Shown one piece after another: positions 25,811-35,569 of a DNA stretch of 40,042 nt. Both the position numbers and the translations under genes were made by a program. Source of the DNA: an uncultured Ruminococcus sp. Its GTDB lineage: Bacteria > Bacillota > Clostridia > Lachnospirales > Lachnospiraceae. The stretch spans positions 1-40,042 of the forward strand of contig CAJFGR010000016.1 of the NCBI GenBank assembly GCA_904377845.1, given 5' to 3'. The first letter of the stretch is position 1. Every line of letters starts with the position of its first letter. The notes beneath the pieces were generated by a model that saw nothing but the letters and a program-made list of their open reading frames with translations, was not told where the DNA came from and ran no database searches.

Positions 25811-25841
25811 AAAAAGGATATGCCGTCCGGCATATCCTTTT
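25811..25841. terminator. Terminator after the TPR gene
   Basis: A 10-bp stem GGATATGCCG/CGGCATATCC with a 2-base apex, flanked by A and T runs. On the minus strand it ends in CCTTTTT, as an intrinsic terminator separating the valS unit from the spoIIA operon. Confidence 0.85.
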
Positions 25842-25895
25842 CATTCGTATCTCTCTGTCTTTATCTGTAATTCTTATCTCCGTATACCGGAAAGA

Positions 25896-27257
25896 TCACT
25901 GTCCGCCCGAAGACCCGCTGTCGGAGGAATCACTGTCCGAAGCAGCTGAAAGAGCAGTCAGATTTGTCTGTGCCTCCTCAGCGTACTCCGAATCGCCGTA
26001 TTCATCTACAACTCTCTGGAAATATGTAACGGCATTCTCATTGTCGCCGTTTCCCATATATGCCTGTGCAAGATTAAAGAGTGCCTGTCCGTCGTTATAT
26101 CCTGCATTCATCCGCACAACTTTGTAGAGGGCATCGATCGCCCCCTGGTAGTTCCCGGCATCCAGAGCCTCTGTTCCCGTAGAAAAGTTCGTGTCGCACG
26201 CACCCGGATAGATTTCCTCTGTCAGTTCATCATACCTTTCCTGTCCGCTCTCCCCGAGATAATCTCTGTTAATGCCTATCAGGGAATCAGCCATTGTGGC
26301 ATTACTGTATTCACCGGAGTTGTACTGCTCTACGACCGTCATAAGACTCTCGTAACTGTCTCTGGTCGTCTGCGCCTGATTTGTGTCAGCCTCCACCTCT
26401 TCACCGGACGCACGGTAATTATCCAGAGTCCTCGTCTGTGCGCTGACCTGTGCCTCCAGTGTCTTAATCTGGTCGCTGTAATCACGCATCTGATTATTCA
26501 TCCGCTCGTTCTGTGACTGGTTTACGGCGGGCGCTACAAGAAACCATATCACTGCCGCGCCGATTGCCGCGCCGATAAAAATATTTGCAACTGCAAGATG
26601 GCTTGCCATCGCCTTTACTCTGGAATGCTTCGGCTGGATGATCGTCTCATTCCCGAGACTGTATTCCACGGCGTCCTCTTTCTTTTTCTCCGTCCTGCGC
26701 CTCTGCTTTCCCCTCTGATGGGTAAGCTCATGCATATATTTCAGCGTAAGCTCGTTGCCCGTGTCCAGCTTTCTCGCCTGACGCACCATCTGGCGGGCAC
26801 GTGTATACTGTCCGGTATGCAGGTAGAGAAGTGCAAGGAGCTGGTGCGCTTTCAGGAAAGACGGATGGGATGAAACCACCTGCTTTAACTGGATAATCGC
26901 CAGATCCTCACCGTTCTGCTGACAGTACGCCAGACACTGATTATACTTCTTTATGGCCAGATTAATCGTCTCAAGTTCCTTGGCAGACGCCTGTACTGTA
27001 TTAATGTAGTAGTCCGCTATATTATTATAGGAGCGCAGATTCTTGCTGATTATCCATTCCACCAGCGCCTCCGGCACCTCACCTATCCCGTAATAGACCA
27101 GCCCCAGAAGATTTCTCGCCGCAATGTTCTCCCTGTTGAACTGCAGACTGCGCCGCAGCGAGGCAATCGCGCCGGACATATCCCGGATCTGGGCTTTTCG
27201 CAAACCGTCGTTATACCAGTAATTGGACTGATATACGATCTTCTTCGTGTAATCCAT
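25896..27257 (-). CDS. Tetratricopeptide-repeat membrane protein
   Basis: A 453-residue protein. The cytosolic N-terminal half (about 10-190) has TPR helices (AIASLRRSLQFNRENIAARNL; AHQLLALLYLHTGQYTRARQ), then a basic linker and one membrane helix (about 219-242, AVANIFIGAAIGAAVIWFLV). The outer part has a coiled coil (245-290) and a second TPR group (about 345-430, LDAGNYQGAIDALYKVVRM; LAQAYMGNGDNENAV). It ends in a Ser/Asp/Gly tail. Function unknown; TPR arrays on both membrane sides suggest a protein-assembly scaffold. Last gene of the valS unit and followed by a clear terminator. Confidence 0.82.
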   Translation of the reverse strand: MDYTKKIVYQSNYWYNDGLRKAQIRDMSGAIASLRRSLQFNRENIAARNLLGLVYYGIGEVPEALVEWIISKNLRSYNNIADYYINTVQASAKELETINLAIKKYNQCLAYCQQNGEDLAIIQLKQVVSSHPSFLKAHQLLALLYLHTGQYTRARQMVRQARKLDTGNELTLKYMHELTHQRGKQRRRTEKKKEDAVEYSLGNETIIQPKHSRVKAMASHLAVANIFIGAAIGAAVIWFLVAPAVNQSQNERMNNQMRDYSDQIKTLEAQVSAQTRTLDNYRASGEEVEADTNQAQTTRDSYESLMTVVEQYNSGEYSNATMADSLIGINRDYLGESGQERYDELTEEIYPGACDTNFSTGTEALDAGNYQGAIDALYKVVRMNAGYNDGQALFNLAQAYMGNGDNENAVTYFQRVVDEYGDSEYAEEAQTNLTALSAASDSDSSDSGSSGGQ

Positions 27258-27283
27258 TTATACCCACCATTAACTTTCTGTAC

Positions 27284-27418
27284 TTATTTCTTCTGATCCA
27301 TAACCTGTTTCAGAAGATCTGTCATATCTGTAAGATCTTCCTGATAGACAGCGTCCTCAATCTCTTCCACTTCAAGACTCGGCTTAAACTTCTTTAATTC
27401 CTCTTCGTAATTCAGCAT
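27284..27418 (-). CDS. Small acidic protein, 44 residues
   Basis: A short gene not obvious at normal length cut-offs. It begins MLNYEEELKKFKPSLEVEEI and ends LLKQVMDQKK, is helical and acidic, and has no membrane segment. A very strong RBS (CAGGAGGTAAAG) lies 4 bases before the ATG. It overlaps the end of folC by 35 bases and ends 26 bases before the TPR gene, which supports co-translation in the unit. Function unknown; it may be a partner of the TPR protein. Confidence 0.7.
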   Translation of the reverse strand: MLNYEEELKKFKPSLEVEEIEDAVYQEDLTDMTDLLKQVMDQKK

Positions 27419-28703
27419 CAGACTTTACCTCCTGAATCAATTCCTCTATCATGCCTGTCAGGTAAAGTGAACCAAGACAGTAAATCCTTCGCTCTCCCCT
27501 GTGTCTCATCGCCCATAGGAAAGCCTCCCTCACGGATTCCTTTACCACGACAGGTCTGTCTGTATATTTTCTGAAACACTCTCCGAGCTGTTCTGCAGCT
27601 GTTCCGCGGGGATCATCGATGTGTGTGACCACGTAAATGTCGGCCCGCAGATCCCTGCACAGCGCGGCAGCCATCTTCTCGTACTCTTTATCCGTTACAG
27701 CGGAAAACAGAATCATATTTTCCGTTTCATCCCGGGGAACGCTCTGCACAAACGCCTCAACGGCGCTGATATTATGCGCCCCGTCCACGTACACTTCGGG
27801 AAGGATCTCTTCCATCCTTCCGGCCCATTTTAAATCAGCCAGAACATCTCGCCACCGGCTCAGATGTGCATTCTCCCCAAAGAGATACCTCATCACTTCC
27901 ATTGCAAGCACGGCGTTACCCGGCTGATATGTTCCGGTATTGTTCAGTTTCCACGTGGTATTTCCATAATAATCACTGGAACAGGAAAATGCAATATGTT
28001 TGTCCTCTATTCCAAGAATTTCGTACGCGTCTTTCCCGATTTTTTTACAGAAGCTTCCGTTTTTCTCTGCTTCGTTTTCAATGACACTGTCGCTTTCCTC
28101 CGAGGACGCGGCATAAAAGACAGGCACTCCGGGGCGGATAATCCCGGCCTTTTCAGCTGCGATCTCCCCCAGCGTCTCCCCCAGATACTGCATATGGTCA
28201 TATCCGATAGATGTGATTGCACAGATCAGGGGCGGCTCCACCGCACTGGTGGCATCCAGTCTGCCTCCCAGTCCCGTCTCCAGAACCGCATATTCTGTTC
28301 CTTCAATATGGAATGTATACAGAGCCATTCCCAGCAGGAATTCAAAGAATGTCGGATGGGACAGCCCTTTTTTCTTCATCTCCCCGACCGCCGTATAAGC
28401 CGCATCGAATGCTCTGCTGAACAGCTCATCACTTACCGGACTGCCATCCACGGCAATGCGCTCGTTCATCTTCATCAGATGAGGAGATGTGAAAAGCCCC
28501 GTCCGTTTTCCCTCCGAACGGAGCATTCCGTCAAGATACGCGCACACAGACCCTTTTCCGTTTGTCCCCGCCACATGGATTACTTTTAAGTTCTCCTGCG
28601 GGTTTCCCAGATATCTGAGAAAAGTCTTCGTGTGCAGCGCATCATTCTTTTTTGTAAATTTAGGTATCTCCAGTATATAGTTTACCGCTTCGCTGTATGT
28701 CAT
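27384..28703 (-). CDS. folC: Folylpolyglutamate synthase / dihydrofolate synthase
   Basis: A 439-residue cytosolic ligase that adds glutamate to dihydropteroate or folates using ATP. The P-loop reads VAGTNGKGSVCAY (residues 44-56), then FTSPHLMKMNERI, the omega-loop-like ETGLGGRLDATSA, and KAGIIRPGVP. The C-terminal Mur-ligase-type domain has YVDGAHNISAVEA. Length is normal for FolC. It overlaps the LTA synthase gene by 4 bases (ATGA) and the 44-aa gene by 35. Confidence 0.94.
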   Translation of the reverse strand: MTYSEAVNYILEIPKFTKKNDALHTKTFLRYLGNPQENLKVIHVAGTNGKGSVCAYLDGMLRSEGKRTGLFTSPHLMKMNERIAVDGSPVSDELFSRAFDAAYTAVGEMKKKGLSHPTFFEFLLGMALYTFHIEGTEYAVLETGLGGRLDATSAVEPPLICAITSIGYDHMQYLGETLGEIAAEKAGIIRPGVPVFYAASSEESDSVIENEAEKNGSFCKKIGKDAYEILGIEDKHIAFSCSSDYYGNTTWKLNNTGTYQPGNAVLAMEVMRYLFGENAHLSRWRDVLADLKWAGRMEEILPEVYVDGAHNISAVEAFVQSVPRDETENMILFSAVTDKEYEKMAAALCRDLRADIYVVTHIDDPRGTAAEQLGECFRKYTDRPVVVKESVREAFLWAMRHRGERRIYCLGSLYLTGMIEELIQEVKSDAELRRGIKEV

Positions 28704-30922
28704 TGTTCCTGTTCTTCTTCCTGATCGACGAAAGCCTGCCGTCCGTTCTGCACTGCATCCGGATCTGCCGGAAGTTCGGTCAGTGTATCATCGTTATATT
28801 CATAGCTCTTCGATTCACGGAATATGGTATTGCTGGATCCCACCTGCGCCACCATAACGGTATCGCCGTTCTCAATCTGCGAATCTTTCAGATCCAGTCT
28901 GGTGTTATTCAGGAAAGTAGTCGACTGCTTCTCTCCATTGATGTAGACCTTGCTCTGTTTCGTGAAATTATCTCCGTAGATACTGTAGGTCGTACCGTCT
29001 GCCTGAACAACCATCTGGGAAATCTCCGCATCCTTCACACCCATGACCATATGTTCCTCAGGAACAGGCATACCATATTTCTCATATACATACTGATCTC
29101 CGTACATCATGTCATACTGCAGAAGTTCCAGATCCGCAAGGTAATCTTTGGTCTCGCGACGCTGCTGATGATAATTGAACACGGTTCCGGAATGTATGTC
29201 AAGCCGGTCGAACACTTCCGCCATAATCTGGTATGCGGCAATATTTTCATCCTGTTTTTCCAGTCCGATATTATCCCAGATCACATAATTCGTATTATAG
29301 AGATAACGGCTCTTGAGATCCTTCGCCTCCAGATCCATTGTCGGAAGATGATCCCCGTAAAATACAAGAACCGTAGGTTCATTTCTTGACTCTACCGCCT
29401 CGATCAGTTCTCCGACAAATTTATCCATCTCATGGACAAGATTTACGTAATATTCCCACGCGTTCCTCTCGCCTTCGTCCTCGACTCCGCTGACAACGAT
29501 CTCCGGATCCTCGAGCACTTTCTCGGTCGGATATTCTCCGTGTCCTTCTACACTTATAGTAAAGACAAAATCCTGTCCTTCGGTGGTATCCATAGACTCC
29601 ATGATATTCGGCACAAGGATATCATCTGTCGCCCATCCTTTGGGCGTTGTCTGCAGGATGTTCATAAACTCCTTGCTCGTAAAATGATCAAATCCCATCT
29701 TATTGAACACCTGCGCACGGCTGTAGAAGTTTCCTCCGTTATTGTGAAGTGCCTCTGCGCCATAACCAAGGGCTTTCAGCGCGCTGGCGGCGCTCTCCAT
29801 CTGGTTAAACTTTGCGTAAGTCTTATACGGGTATTCGCCCGGGCCGAAGAAACGCATACTCATACCCGTGAGCACTTCAAACTCTGTGTTTGCCGTACCC
29901 GCACCCACGGACGGCACCTTGAAATAGCCGGTAGAATATTCTCCAAATAGTTTTCTCAGATTCGGAATGGGATCTTCCGAAAAGCGCAGCCATTCCACTT
30001 CTGTCGGATCGAAGAACGATTCCAGCTGTACGAACATGATATTTGGCATCTCATCCTCGGAAAGCCCCGTTGTACTCTGCGTCAGCTCCCCGTTATCAGT
30101 GATCGCATTCATCGTCTCCTCACTGTATCCCGCCGGCTCATTGATACCTGTATTAAACAGACTGGAGGAAAAGCAGTACGGGAATCCGTAGTCTTCATAT
30201 GCAAAAGCAATATTCCCGAAATAATTTGAGATAACGCGCTTGTCAATCGCCACATCTGTCAGCCACAGGCACGCTGCGAATGAGATCCCGACACCGAACA
30301 GGGCAATAACCCTGTGCATCTTTCCGGTGAACTGTCCGCCTCTTCTCCACATGGAGACAACCCAGAATACAACTGCCACCACGCCGATGATAATCATAAC
30401 AAGCTCAAATGTATTGAAATAGTTTCCTGTCAGTTCAAGGGCGTCTGAGAGAACCTTCAGATCCTGGGCGTTAAACGGAGTGACTCTCTTCGTAAGAAGA
30501 TATCCGTTACAGATTCCGAGGAACAGCCAGAACACACTGATCAGTATTCTGGCAAAAACTCTTCTCCGGAACAGATAAACAATCATAAACGTCACAAATA
30601 TCATAAACGAATTGTACAGGAATACAAGCGGTGTGCCTGTGAGGTAGTCCCATGCCTCGAAAAAGGAGAGACGGGAGACAGTCTCTATCAGGAAGTTGAT
30701 CACACACGCAAGAAGAAACTGCAGCGGCAGCGACAGCCTGTTCATCCATTTGTAAACCGGCTGCATTTTCTTCGCGAACCTGCTGTTGCGTCTCTCTTCC
30801 AGTATGCGCTGCCTGCGCTCCTTCTTCTCTTTAAAATGCCTTTTGATATCTTCTTTTTTCAGATTTCTGACTTTTGTAAAAAATCCTTTGATATCAGGTT
30901 TTCTGATATGAATGCGTTTCAT
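28700..30922 (-). CDS. LTA synthase-family membrane sulfatase-fold protein
   Basis: A 740-residue membrane protein. A basic N-terminus (about 1-55) precedes five hydrophobic helices (about 65-235). Then comes an extracellular alkaline-phosphatase/sulfatase domain with the nucleophile Thr343 in GAGTANTEFEVLTG, metal ligands in FVQLESFF and FYGDHLP, and EGHGEYP. These mark the LtaS/phosphoglycerol transferase family, which moves glycerol phosphate from phosphatidylglycerol onto cell-wall polymers. An additional C-terminal ~100 residues (about 635-740) form a beta-rich domain (YSIYGDNFTKQSKVYING, IPT/TIG-like) with an acidic Glu/Gln tail. The exact acceptor is unknown. It lies 44 bases after valS. 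Confidence 0.87.
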   Translation of the reverse strand: MKRIHIRKPDIKGFFTKVRNLKKEDIKRHFKEKKERRQRILEERRNSRFAKKMQPVYKWMNRLSLPLQFLLACVINFLIETVSRLSFFEAWDYLTGTPLVFLYNSFMIFVTFMIVYLFRRRVFARILISVFWLFLGICNGYLLTKRVTPFNAQDLKVLSDALELTGNYFNTFELVMIIIGVVAVVFWVVSMWRRGGQFTGKMHRVIALFGVGISFAACLWLTDVAIDKRVISNYFGNIAFAYEDYGFPYCFSSSLFNTGINEPAGYSEETMNAITDNGELTQSTTGLSEDEMPNIMFVQLESFFDPTEVEWLRFSEDPIPNLRKLFGEYSTGYFKVPSVGAGTANTEFEVLTGMSMRFFGPGEYPYKTYAKFNQMESAASALKALGYGAEALHNNGGNFYSRAQVFNKMGFDHFTSKEFMNILQTTPKGWATDDILVPNIMESMDTTEGQDFVFTISVEGHGEYPTEKVLEDPEIVVSGVEDEGERNAWEYYVNLVHEMDKFVGELIEAVESRNEPTVLVFYGDHLPTMDLEAKDLKSRYLYNTNYVIWDNIGLEKQDENIAAYQIMAEVFDRLDIHSGTVFNYHQQRRETKDYLADLELLQYDMMYGDQYVYEKYGMPVPEEHMVMGVKDAEISQMVVQADGTTYSIYGDNFTKQSKVYINGEKQSTTFLNNTRLDLKDSQIENGDTVMVAQVGSSNTIFRESKSYEYNDDTLTELPADPDAVQNGRQAFVDQEEEQEQ

Positions 30923-30966
30923 GTATGATCGTACATCCTTTCTTCTCTTAAGAGGAAATCGTAAGT

Positions 30967-33615
30967 CTACTTTGCAAGTCCCGCCATTCTCTCTTTTACC
31001 TGAGCAAGCATCTGCGTATATTTCTCCAGTTTGTCTCTCTCCGCCTGAACCTTATCTGCCGGAGCCTTGCTCACAAATTTCTCGTTAGAAAGCATACCTT
31101 CCGCTCTCTTTATCTCTTTATTTAACCTAACTTCTTCTTTTGCCAGTCTCTCGCGCTCCTGCTCGAAATCTACCAGATCCTCGAGCGGCAGATAGACAAC
31201 TGCATCCGGTACTACAACGGATACGGCGTTGTCATCCACATCCTGTTTCGTCTTGTGGACAATGATCTCGCTTGCCATCATCAGCGGCATAAGAGATTCT
31301 TTGAACACTTCGATACCTGTACAGATATCATTGTCCTCACTGACAATATATACCTTCGTCTTCCGGCTGTTCGGAACATCCATCTCTGAACGGATATTTC
31401 GGATGCCTCTTGTCATCGCTTTTACACGATCCATGACCTTCTCTGCGATCGGGAATACCCAGTCCTCCCTGAATACCGGCCAGCTTGACATCATCAGCGA
31501 CTCTTCCTCAGGCACCAGAGCGCTGTAGATCTCTTCCGTGATAAACGGCATGAACGGGTGAAGCAGTTTCAGCGCCTGTGCAAGAACCGTCTTCAAAGTC
31601 CAGAGAGCGCAGTTGGCTGACTTCGGATCTTCCTCTGCGTGATAGATACGGTATTTTGCCAGCTCCACATACCAGTCGCAGAACTCGTCCCAGATAAAGT
31701 CATAAACTTTCTGTACGGCGATCCCCAGCTCATATTTGTCCATATTCTCTGTCACGTCTTTTGCCAGAGTATTCACCTTGGACAGAATCCAGCGGTCTGC
31801 CGGTTTGAGCAGGAAGTCTTCCGGCTCTTCTACTTTATCGTCTTTCATATTCATCAGAATAAACCGGGATGCATTCCACACTTTGTTTGCAAAATTTCTG
31901 CTTGCTTCTACTCTTTCATTATAGAAGCGCATATCGTTACCCGGAGCATTTCCGGTAACGAGTGTAAGCCTGAGCGCATCTGCGCCGTACTTGTCGATAA
32001 TCTCCAGAGGATCGATGCCGTTTCCGAGAGATTTACTCATCTTGCGTCCCTGGGAGTCACGCACCAGCCCGTGGATGAGCACAGTATGGAACGGTGATTT
32101 TCCGGTGTGTGCATAACCTGAGAATACCATACGGATAACCCAGAAGAAGATAATATCATATCCTGTTACAAGTACATCCGTCGGATAGAAATAGTCCAGA
32201 TCCTCTGTCTTGTCCGGCCATCCCAGTGTGGAGAACGGCCACAGAGCTGACGAAAACCATGTGTCCAGCGTATCCTCGTCCTGCGTAAAATGCGTACATC
32301 CGCATTTCGGGCACTTCTCCGGCGCGTGGCGGTCAACGACAACTTCACCGCACTCGTCACAGTAGTATGCCGGAATTCTGTGTCCCCACCAGATCTGACG
32401 GGAAATACACCAGTCTTTGATATTCTCCAGCCAGTGCAGGTAGATCTTATCAAAACGATCCGGCACAAATTTCAGTTCACCAGTCTTCAATGCATTGATG
32501 GCAGGTTTTGCCAGTTCATCCATCTTCACGAACCACTGCTGTTTGATCAGCGGCTCTACCGTCGTACCGCAGCGGTCATGGGTTCCCACTGCGTGTGTGT
32601 GCGGAACAACTTTTACAAGATAGCCCTGCTCATCCAGTTCTTTTACAATTGCCTCTCTCGCCTCGTAGCGGTCCATGCCTGCATATTTGCCGCCGTTTTC
32701 ATTGATGGTGGCGTCATCGTTCATGATGTTGATCTCCGGCAGATTATGGCGCTTGCCTACCTCGAAGTCATTCGGGTCATGTGCCGGCGTGATCTTCACC
32801 GCACCTGTACCGAACTCTTTGTCCACATAGTAATCCGCCACGATCGGGATTTCCCGTCCTACAAGCGGCAGGATTACATTCTTTCCTACAATGTCTTTAT
32901 AGCGCTCGTCATCCGGGTGTACAGCGATAGCCGTATCGCCCAGCATCGTCTCCGGACGTGTCGTCGCAATCTCGAGGAAACGGTCTGTCCCCACGATCGG
33001 ATATTTGATATGCCAGAAATGTCCTTCCTGCTCTTCATGCTCTACCTCTGCATCGGAAAGTGAAGTCTTACACTTCGGGCACCAGTTGATGATCCTGGAT
33101 CCTTTATAGATATATCCTTTGTTGTACAGACTGATAAATACTTCTTCAACAGCCTTGGAACATCCCTCGTCCATGGTGAAACGCTCTCTGTCCCAGTCGC
33201 AGGAGATTCCCAGCTTTTTGAGCTGGTTCTCGATCGTACCGGCATACTCTTCTTTCCACTGCCAGGTTCTCTTTAAGAAGCCCTCGCGTCCCAGCTCTTT
33301 CTTGTCAATTCCTTCTTCTTTCAGCTGGTTCGTCACCTTTACTTCAGTAGAGATCGCTGCATGATCCGTTCCCGGAATCCACAGTGCGTTATATCCTTCC
33401 ATTCTCTTATAACGGATCAGGATATCCTGAAGTGTATTGTCAAGGGCATGGCCCATATGAAGCTTTCCCGTGATATTCGGAGGCGGCATCACCGTTGTAA
33501 ACGGTTTTCTGCTGCGGTCCACTTCCGCATGGAAATATTTATTCTCACACCATTTGTCATACAGTTTTTCTTCGATCGCTTTCGGATCATAAGTCTTTGC
33601 TAATTCTTTGCTCAT
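30967..33615 (-). CDS. valS: Valyl-tRNA synthetase
   Basis: An 882-residue class I synthetase. The HIGH-type motif is [15 protein letters not shown] near residue 45, and KMSKS is in [15 protein letters not shown] at about residue 525. The editing domain carries [13 protein letters not shown] and the C-terminal coiled-coil arm is [15 protein letters not shown]. The zinc-like CPKC repeats (CDECGEVV and CPKCGC) are present. It begins after a T-box leader and promoter and leads a unit with the LTA-type gene, folC, a 44-aa gene and the TPR gene. Confidence 0.97.
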   Translation of the reverse strand: MSKELAKTYDPKAIEEKLYDKWCENKYFHAEVDRSRKPFTTVMPPPNITGKLHMGHALDNTLQDILIRYKRMEGYNALWIPGTDHAAISTEVKVTNQLKEEGIDKKELGREGFLKRTWQWKEEYAGTIENQLKKLGISCDWDRERFTMDEGCSKAVEEVFISLYNKGYIYKGSRIINWCPKCKTSLSDAEVEHEEQEGHFWHIKYPIVGTDRFLEIATTRPETMLGDTAIAVHPDDERYKDIVGKNVILPLVGREIPIVADYYVDKEFGTGAVKITPAHDPNDFEVGKRHNLPEINIMNDDATINENGGKYAGMDRYEAREAIVKELDEQGYLVKVVPHTHAVGTHDRCGTTVEPLIKQQWFVKMDELAKPAINALKTGELKFVPDRFDKIYLHWLENIKDWCISRQIWWGHRIPAYYCDECGEVVVDRHAPEKCPKCGCTHFTQDEDTLDTWFSSALWPFSTLGWPDKTEDLDYFYPTDVLVTGYDIIFFWVIRMVFSGYAHTGKSPFHTVLIHGLVRDSQGRKMSKSLGNGIDPLEIIDKYGADALRLTLVTGNAPGNDMRFYNERVEASRNFANKVWNASRFILMNMKDDKVEEPEDFLLKPADRWILSKVNTLAKDVTENMDKYELGIAVQKVYDFIWDEFCDWYVELAKYRIYHAEEDPKSANCALWTLKTVLAQALKLLHPFMPFITEEIYSALVPEEESLMMSSWPVFREDWVFPIAEKVMDRVKAMTRGIRNIRSEMDVPNSRKTKVYIVSEDNDICTGIEVFKESLMPLMMASEIIVHKTKQDVDDNAVSVVVPDAVVYLPLEDLVDFEQERERLAKEEVRLNKEIKRAEGMLSNEKFVSKAPADKVQAERDKLEKYTQMLAQVKERMAGLAK

Positions 33616-33731
33616 TGTGTTCTCCTTGTATCTCCCTCATAGAATTCTTACGTCCGTACCAGTCCCCGCATCATGCGCATTTGCCGGACGGACTGCATCT
33701 CCCGGTGTTCACAGAATTTTCACAGTTGCAT

Positions 33732-34045
33732 AAAAAAACGCCCTTTACATAACGTAAAGGGCGAAGATTCCGCGGTACCACCTTATTTCATACACTTCCT
33801 TAACCCGGGGGAATCCCGGTACGGAAATATACCTCTTAAGTCCTGTAACGTGGACCACTCCGGGACAGCTTACCTGCATCCTGCAATCTTATCTCTCCTG
33901 ATCGGACAGGGGGAGATGCACTTCAGCCATCCGGTTCAAAAGCTACCTTCCACTGTCCTTTACCGAAACCGCCTTTCAGCCTGTGGACGGTTCTCTCTGA
34001 CGGAAGTAACAGTGTACTCCTCTTCCTCGTCACCTTTGTTACAAT
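33732..34045 (-). ncRNA. T-box riboswitch controlling valS
   Basis: On the minus strand the leader contains the conserved T-box AAGGTGGTACCGCGG (33770-33784), then a terminator stem (10 bp, GTAAAGGGCG/CGCCCTTTAC, 33739-33763) with seven Ts. Stem I is seen upstream (CAGAGAGAACC, GGCTGAAAGG, GAACCGGATGGCTGAA). A GTA at 33944-33946 lies in the expected specifier position and would read tRNA-Val; assignment by eye. Uncharged tRNA-Val should stop termination and raise valS expression. Confidence 0.92.
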
Positions 34046-34073
34046 AGTATTAACTGAAAATTAACTATCAAAT

Positions 34074-34102
34074 ACTATAGTCGTATGACGCGGATTTGTC
34101 AA
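34074..34102 (-). promoter_or_regulatory. valS promoter
   Basis: On the minus strand a perfect -35 TTGACA (34097-34102), a 17-base spacer and -10 TATAGT (34074-34079). Transcription would start near 34067, just before the T-box leader. Confidence 0.85.
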
Positions 34103-34124
34103 GAAGTTTAAATAATCTTAAGAT

Positions 34125-34284
34125 ATCAGTTCAGCCATCTGATGTCAGAAGACGGATTTATGCTTGCATAAAAATCCGGCGACTGACAGACAGATGAGCT
34201 GAGCGCCTGTCAATGAGTAAAACAGCGGCGACAGCCGCGATAAGCACGAAGTGCGGTTTTACGAATGGCGCGGGCTGAACTGAT
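34125..34284 (+). repeat. Dispersed hairpin element, copy 2 (multi-stem structure)
   Basis: A 160-base element closed by a perfect 12-bp outer stem (ATCAGTTCAGCC / GGCTGAACTGAT). Inside are nested stems: an ATCTG..GTCAG arm with a CGGATTT hairpin, a GCGCC/GGCGC stem, a GTAAAAC/GTTTTAC stem, a GCGGC-GCCGC hairpin and a GCAC-GTGC hairpin. The first ~70 bases match, with small changes, the minus strand of 22732-22803. It fills the gap after the glucosaminidase-like gene. Orientation of transcription is unknown. Confidence 0.75.
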
Positions 34285-34288
34285 CAGT

Positions 34289-35053
34289 TCATTCCATCAT
34301 GTCCTCAATCATCCCCACAATATCATATCCGTAATTATCACCGGTCGCCCAGCCGAGTCCCTCCGGGTTCTCCTGCTGCCCGAGCCACTGAACATAGGGT
34401 GCCGAACCTTTTTTCACATACTCATACCGGTCATCTACACATTCCTGATTCAGTGAATCCGATGTGGCGTATGCCTTGAGGTGCTGGATCTGTGCCCGAA
34501 TCCCCGTCTGCACATCCGGATAGGAATTGCCCGGCACACCGTTTCCCGTAGTACCCAGGCCTGCGAAATTGAACTGTTCAATAGACGCATCTCCGCCATA
34601 CTGAAGAAATCCTGTCTCTTTCATAGTCTGAGCAAACGCTACTTCCGGCCGAACTCCCTCTGCTGCCGCCTCATCGTAATACATCTGGCAGAACGTCTCG
34701 ATGGAATCTGCGCCGCCCTCAGAAAGCTCTTCCGCCGGATACTCTTCTCCGGACGCATTAAAATAATCAACCATCTCCTGAACTGTGACATCGCTGCTTC
34801 CCATGATCGGATACTGCCCGTCCGCTATTGCCTCCTGCGCCTCTTCTGTATCCGGGTTCGATGCCAAAGTCTTATTCTCATTTTCTTGACTGGCTTTTGT
34901 ACTGTCATTTTCGGCAGTGGCCTCAGCCTGCTCACTCTCAGCCGCCCGTGGTGATAAAACACCTGTGGCACCGGCCAGGCCGAGCGAAAGAGCAATCAGC
35001 ACCGCAAGGCCTGCTTCCATATATCGCTTAAATATATCATTGTTCCATTTCAT
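34289..35053 (-). CDS. Secreted glucosaminidase-like peptidoglycan hydrolase
   Basis: A 254-residue protein with an N-terminal hydrophobic signal (about 12-35, YMEAGLAVLIALSLGLAGATG), a low-complexity Glu/Ala/Asn linker, and a C-terminal Glucosaminidase (GH73-like) domain from about residue 110. The domain shows EGVRPEVAFAQTMKETGFLQYGG with a likely catalytic Glu, FNFAGLGTTG, and TGIRAQIQHLKAYA. Such enzymes cut N-acetylglucosamine bonds in peptidoglycan. It stands alone with its own promoter. Confidence 0.83.
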   Translation of the reverse strand: MKWNNDIFKRYMEAGLAVLIALSLGLAGATGVLSPRAAESEQAEATAENDSTKASQENENKTLASNPDTEEAQEAIADGQYPIMGSSDVTVQEMVDYFNASGEEYPAEELSEGGADSIETFCQMYYDEAAAEGVRPEVAFAQTMKETGFLQYGGDASIEQFNFAGLGTTGNGVPGNSYPDVQTGIRAQIQHLKAYATSDSLNQECVDDRYEYVKKGSAPYVQWLGQQENPEGLGWATGDNYGYDIVGMIEDMME

Positions 35054-35129
35054 TCATGCATACACTCCTGTGCTGATCAATCCACATCTTCAACGCAAAA
35101 GCCTGTACCGGATGCCGGATTACATGGTT

Positions 35130-35162
35130 CTTTTCATATTATATTATATATGCTTCTGTCAA
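35130..35162 (-). promoter_or_regulatory. Probable promoter of the glucosaminidase-like gene
   Basis: On the minus strand TTGACA at 35157-35162 followed by an AT-rich run with TATAAT-like hexamers (spacers of 13-17 bases). -10 is ambiguous. Rest of the 35054-35276 gap holds a terminator hairpin (35212-35244). Confidence 0.5.
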
Positions 35163-35211
35163 TATGCATAGTTTACCCAGCAGTATATATCACGCCTCAT
35201 AATCAAAACAA

Positions 35212-35244
35212 CAGCAGGGAAACGGTATATTGTCTCTCCTGCTG
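35212..35244 (-). terminator. Terminator after the rhaM remnant
   Basis: Stem CAGCAGG/CCTGCTG with 19-base loop, then TTGTTTT on the minus strand. It lies just downstream of the rhaM remnant. Confidence 0.55.
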
Positions 35245-35276
35245 CTGATTTAAAAACACGACTCTTTCTGATTTGC

Positions 35277-35460
35277 CTAATCTAAATGGAACACCTCATG
35301 CAGATCCACGGACACCGGGCTGTTATCCGGGTTCGTCTCCATAATATCAGCCATAAAATCCCACCACTTACGGTTGATCGCGGTATCTGCACTCTCATCC
35401 CATTTTGCCAGATCCTCTACTTCGATGATAGAGCTTCATTTTAAATCCTTTTCTTACCAT
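35277..35460 (-). pseudogene. rhaM: L-rhamnose mutarotase with internal deletion
   Basis: The start [11 protein letters not shown] is intact at 35460 with GGCAGGAAA upstream. Within a few codons the frame changes, and the sequence continues in another frame as [32 protein letters not shown] and EVFHLD, the conserved end of L-rhamnose mutarotase. The middle of the ~104-residue protein, about 45 residues, is missing. Read from the start codon, the product ends after about 21 residues. So this is an internal deletion with a frameshift, not a functional enzyme. Mutarotase normally interconverts L-rhamnose anomers beside rhaA/rhaB. Confidence 0.85.
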
Positions 35461-35569
35461 ATCGATTTTCCTGCCTTTCCTGATTTTTACTTTCTATAAT
35501 ATATACTACATAATGTAACATCAGCTGCATAGAGTAATAATCTTTTAATACAGGTAATTTTTTATCACG

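Noticed and set aside
25728..25844. N-terminal extension of spoIIAA
   Set aside because: The extra codons run through a terminator hairpin, while a strong RBS marks the ATG at 25727.
25728..25895. Sigma-H promoter for the spoIIA operon
   Set aside because: I looked for the AGGA...GAAT pattern on the minus strand and found only weak, poorly spaced matches.
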